Below, in pieces: positions 3,843-6,513 of a stretch of DNA of 6,513 bases (its first letter is position 1; every line of letters begins with the position of its first letter). The position numbers and the translations under genes are program-made. The stretch covers positions 1 through 6,513 of the forward strand of contig JBHEMD010000023.1 in assembly GCA_046262735.1 (NCBI GenBank), given 5' to 3'. The stretch comes from AV17 sp046262735. GTDB taxonomy: Bacteria > Verrucomicrobiota > Verrucomicrobiia > Chthoniobacterales > UBA10450. Under the pieces are notes generated by a model, which was not told where the DNA came from, did not search any database, and worked only from the letters and a program-made list of their open reading frames with translations.

Positions 3843-5933
3843 ATGCAGCTCCCCGCTGAACCACCACTCTTCAGTAAAACATCGCTCACGGCTGCTTTCG
3901 TCTTCGTCGCTGCGCTGTTCCTTTACACTTGGACACTGGCTCCGACCGTCACGTTGGTTGATAGCGGCGAGCTGATTGTGGCGGCGCACTCGCTCGGCGT
4001 GGCGCATCCGCCGGGATTTCCGCTTTATCTCCTGCTCGCGCATTTGACGTCGCTCGTGCCGATCGGATCAGTGGCGCAGCGCGTCAATTTTGCTTCGACG
4101 ATTTTCGCGGCGCTTGCTTGCGCTGTGCTCACGCTCGTTGTGACGGAGCTATTACAGATCAGTGAAACTCTCCGCGCTTCGGCGCGACTTGGGAAAAAGC
4201 TCAAGGAAAAAAAGTCGGCTTCGCGATCACTCCCGGTGCCGAGCGAGTCTGGTCAGGTGAGGATCTTAGCGTCTAGCGCTTCCGCCGGTCTGCTTTTTGC
4301 CTGTTCGCGGACGCTTTGGTCCTACGCCACGATCGCCGAGGTTTACACGCTCAACTCGCTGCTGATCCTGGTCGTAATCTTTCTGGTTCTCCGCTGGCGC
4401 CGGTGCGTCCTCCAGACTCGCGGCTTTGCTACCAGTTCAGCTTCGCATATTGCCTCCGCCAAATGCGATTATTTGCTCGCTTTGGCTGCGATTGTGTTCG
4501 GGCTGGCCCTGGGCGTCCATCACGTCACTGTCGCGCTCGCGCTACCAGCGCTGGCGGTAAGCGTTTTCCGCACAGAGGGCGGAAAATTTTTTCTGACCAG
4601 AAAGCTTGTGTATGCGGCGCTTTTTTCGCTGGTGACGTTCGTGCTGGTTTACAGTTATCTCCCGCTGGCCGCAGCCCGCGATCCGATCCTTAACTGGGGC
4701 AATCCGCGTTCACTTTCCGCGATTTGGTCGCACATCACCGGCTGGCAATATCGCGTCTTTTTTTCCTTTTCCCCCGGCAACATTGCCAATCAGTTGCCGC
4801 AGTTCGGCAGGTTTTTGTCGCGCGAGTTTAGCGTGCCGTGGCTGCCCTTGACGCTTTGTCTTGCCATCGTGGGTTTGATTGCGGTGTTTAGACGTGACCG
4901 AACAACGTTCTTTTTCCTGCTCGTCATCGCGCTGGCCGACGTCGCCTACGTTCTCAATTACGATATCGCTGAAGACAAAGACGCCTACTATCTGCCGACT
5001 TTTATGGCCGTGGTGATCGCGGCGGCTTTGGGCCTGGACCGCGCGGTCGAATTTTTGTCCGAGCGGTTCCGCGGCGCCGCGAGGTATTTTATCCTCGCGC
5101 CATCTCTTCTCCTCGTTCCGGCGATCGCACTCGCGAGCAACTGGCCATACAACAACCGTCGCCACTACTTCATCGCGCAGGATTACGTCGAAAACATGCT
5201 GAGCAGCATTGAGCCGAACGGGCTACTCCTGACGCTGGACTGGCAAGTGGCCTCGCCGATGTGGTATGTGCGCGAGGTCGAGCGGCGCCGCCTCGATGTA
5301 AAGGTTGTGGACGTAAACTTGCTGCGGCGCTCCTGGTATTTTGATTACCTCAAACGCGCCCACCCTCATCTGGTCGAGCGATCGCGCGATAAGATCGACA
5401 ACTATCTCGCTGAGCTCAAAAATTGGGAGCGCGATCCCGAGGCATACGCGAAAAGCACGGCCTTGACGCAAAGGATCGCCTCCAAGTTCCAGGCCATGCT
5501 GGAATCAATCGTGAGGAACGAACTGAGCGTGGCGCCGGTTTATGTCACTGCCGAGTTGATCGTGTCGAACGAGGGGGCGGACGTGAATTTCACTAATTGG
5601 CTAAATCGAAACTATCAAGCTGTTCCGCGCGGCCTCGTTTTTGATCTTTTCCGCGATCCGGATTTTCACGATCCCGGACGACTGCTACTCCAAACTCGTG
5701 GTCTGGCGGACGGCACGATCCGCTTCGAGCGACACGATGTCGTGAATCAGAAAGTGCTCCCCGTTTACACAATGATGCTGGTCAACCGCGGCCGCTACCT
5801 CGCGCATTTCAATCAGAACGACCGCGCAGTTGAAGCGTTCTCTCAGGCGCTCGCCCTCGATCCAAACTTGGATCTCGCGTTGCAGGGGATGAGGGAAAGC
5901 AAAGCGAGAGTGGAGGACAATGCACAGCCATAG
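3843..5933 (+). CDS. DUF2723-type membrane protein with a C-terminal TPR (probable glycosyltransferase)
   Basis: This 696-residue polytopic inner-membrane protein resembles the DUF2723 family, annotated as protein O-mannosyltransferase-like (GT-C fold) and probably using a lipid-linked sugar on the periplasmic side. The first span is at about 15-33. The family signature follows: VDSGELIVAAHSLGVAHPPGFPLY (39-62), with acidic Asp40 and Glu43 as likely active-site residues, and later SYATIAEVYTLNSL (160-173). More spans continue to about residue 430. A soluble region (about 432-640) has WQVASPMWYVREVE. One TPR-like repeat is at about 648-685 (NDRAVEAFSQALALDP). A Lys/Arg/Ser-rich loop at 111-136 is unusual. 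GTG 3840 lies directly before ATG 3843; ATG is preferred. The acceptor substrate is not evident. Confidence 0.85.
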   Translation: MQLPAEPPLFSKTSLTAAFVFVAALFLYTWTLAPTVTLVDSGELIVAAHSLGVAHPPGFPLYLLLAHLTSLVPIGSVAQRVNFASTIFAALACAVLTLVVTELLQISETLRASARLGKKLKEKKSASRSLPVPSESGQVRILASSASAGLLFACSRTLWSYATIAEVYTLNSLLILVVIFLVLRWRRCVLQTRGFATSSASHIASAKCDYLLALAAIVFGLALGVHHVTVALALPALAVSVFRTEGGKFFLTRKLVYAALFSLVTFVLVYSYLPLAAARDPILNWGNPRSLSAIWSHITGWQYRVFFSFSPGNIANQLPQFGRFLSREFSVPWLPLTLCLAIVGLIAVFRRDRTTFFFLLVIALADVAYVLNYDIAEDKDAYYLPTFMAVVIAAALGLDRAVEFLSERFRGAARYFILAPSLLLVPAIALASNWPYNNRRHYFIAQDYVENMLSSIEPNGLLLTLDWQVASPMWYVREVERRRLDVKVVDVNLLRRSWYFDYLKRAHPHLVERSRDKIDNYLAELKNWERDPEAYAKSTALTQRIASKFQAMLESIVRNELSVAPVYVTAELIVSNEGADVNFTNWLNRNYQAVPRGLVFDLFRDPDFHDPGRLLLQTRGLADGTIRFERHDVVNQKVLPVYTMMLVNRGRYLAHFNQNDRAVEAFSQALALDPNLDLALQGMRESKARVEDNAQP

Positions 5934-5950
5934 GATCAGCGGCAGTGTGA

Positions 5951-5983
5951 CATTCCTCGACTCCGCTCGGAAAGACAGGAATG
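5951..5983. repeat. Inverted repeat between convergent genes
   Basis: CATTCCT (5951-5957) pairs perfectly with AGGAATG (5977-5983) around a 19-nt loop. The same block also reads as an imperfect palindrome TGACATTCC...GGAAAGACA (5948-5956 / 5969-5977), so two folds compete. It lies in the 54-bp gap between the stops at 5933 and 5988. It could serve as a two-way terminator, but neither strand has a T-run. The wording resembles dispersed intergenic palindromes of environmental bacteria; this is inferred. Confidence 0.33.
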
Positions 5984-5987
5984 CGAT

Positions 5988-6513
5988 TCATTTGGATAAT
6001 TCGCTCGCGTCCCCAAGATATTCCCACCGTTGCAACGCGATCGGCACGTTGCCATTCTTCCAGACGAAATCGTGGAAGGCGCGGAGGTTGAAGTGGTTTC
6101 CCTGCTGGAGGCGGGCGTCGGTGAGGAATTTCACGATCTGGAGTTTGCCGATCTGATACGAGATGGCGCCGCCCGGACCGGTGGCAAAGGCAATCGCCTC
6201 CTGCCGTGCGGTCTCTGAGTCCATCGGGACTTTGTCGTGCAAGTATTTCGCGGCTTGCTCGAGCGTAAACTCGCCGAGCGCGAGTTTCACGTCCACTTCC
6301 ACGCGCAGGGCGCGCAGCCGCATGAAATTGTAAATGATCTCCCGCGTGTGCGGGCTGTCATCGAACAATCCGGCCTGCAACATCATTTCCTCGGCGTAAA
6401 ACCCGATCCCCTCGTTCGCAGTCGATGCGTAGTAGTGGCGCCGGATCGGCTCCTCATGTTTCCAGGAGAGACAAAGCTGGAAGTAATGGCCGGGAACTCC
6501 CTCGTGTACGCAG
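5988..6513 (-). CDS. DUF885 family protein, C-terminal part (gene runs off the window)
   Basis: Only the last 174 codons are visible. The open frame continues past 6513, so the N-terminus is missing because of the window edge and not through mutation. DUF885 proteins are usually about 550-600 residues and are regarded as metallopeptidase-like, often secreted; their true substrates are mostly unknown. Visible family blocks are VHEGVPGHYFQ (coding 6479-6509), where HEGVPGH is the putative zinc-binding HExxxxH-type motif; NEGIGFYAEEMM (the EGW-YAE block with Ile for the common Trp); and GPGGAISYQIGKLQI then NHFNLRAFHDFV near the C-terminus. The ATG at 6386 is an internal Met. It is convergent with the DUF2723 gene, so the two are separate transcription units. 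Confidence 0.88.
   Translation of the reverse strand, partial: CVHEGVPGHYFQLCLSWKHEEPIRRHYYASTANEGIGFYAEEMMLQAGLFDDSPHTREIIYNFMRLRALRVEVDVKLALGEFTLEQAAKYLHDKVPMDSETARQEAIAFATGPGGAISYQIGKLQIVKFLTDARLQQGNHFNLRAFHDFVWKNGNVPIALQRWEYLGDASELSK

Noticed and set aside
3821..3859. 12-codon upstream ORF (ATG GCA GTG ...) overlapping the DUF2723 start
   Set aside because: It has no Shine-Dalgarno and no regulatory residue pattern such as a run of one amino acid. A short ORF like this is expected by chance.
4710..5165. 151-codon minus-strand frame inside the DUF2723 gene
   Set aside because: It is antisense to the membrane-spanning region. The translation is charged and repetitive, as expected from reversed hydrophobic codons.

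Overview
The window looks like a chromosomal segment from a GC-rich, Gram-negative-type bacterium. My best placement is the PVC group, probably a Verrucomicrobiota soil or freshwater lineage. The grounds are inference: the order tRNA-Thr / tuf / tRNA-Trp / secE / nusG / rplK, a SecE with extra residues after its conserved Trp-Pro, a DUF2723-type membrane glycosyltransferase carrying a TPR, and a DUF885 protein. No 16S or single decisive marker is present, so the phylum is likely but unproven.

Layout. Positions 1-226 are a leader with two promoter-like -35/-10 pairs and GTAG-headed hairpins. Then come tRNA-Thr(GGT) (227-299), tuf for EF-Tu (370-1554, strong Shine-Dalgarno), tRNA-Trp(CCA) (1620-1692), a structured spacer, secE (1796-2014), a very GC-rich REP-like spacer, nusG (2104-2673) and rplK (2726-3151). 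This is the elongation factor / translocase / antitermination / ribosomal stalk-base block, and the two tRNAs are probably cut out of a shared transcript. The usual continuation rplA-rplJ-rplL-rpoB-rpoC is absent. After rplK the block stops at a REP-like hairpin, followed by a single-domain response regulator (about 3291-3713), a 696-residue DUF2723/TPR membrane protein (3843-5933), and the convergent 3' end of a DUF885 gene on the minus strand (5988 to beyond 6513).

How the genes relate. The first half is housekeeping: EF-Tu delivers aminoacyl-tRNA, L11 forms part of the GTPase-associated centre where EF-Tu acts, NusG couples RNA polymerase to ribosomes or Rho, and SecE is the small essential subunit of the SecYEG channel. 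The second half is lineage-specific: a stand-alone phosphorylation switch with no kinase nearby, a membrane sugar-transfer protein and a putative metallopeptidase-like protein. No functional link to the first half is visible.

The most interesting signals are four intergenic stem-loops that each start with GTAG (REP/SMAG-like), the break in the ribosomal operon after rplK with a 14-bp direct repeat flanking the response regulator, a 13-bp stem in the tRNA-Trp/secE spacer, and the lack of a Shine-Dalgarno sequence on every gene except tuf. I do not see a convincing previously undescribed multi-gene system.
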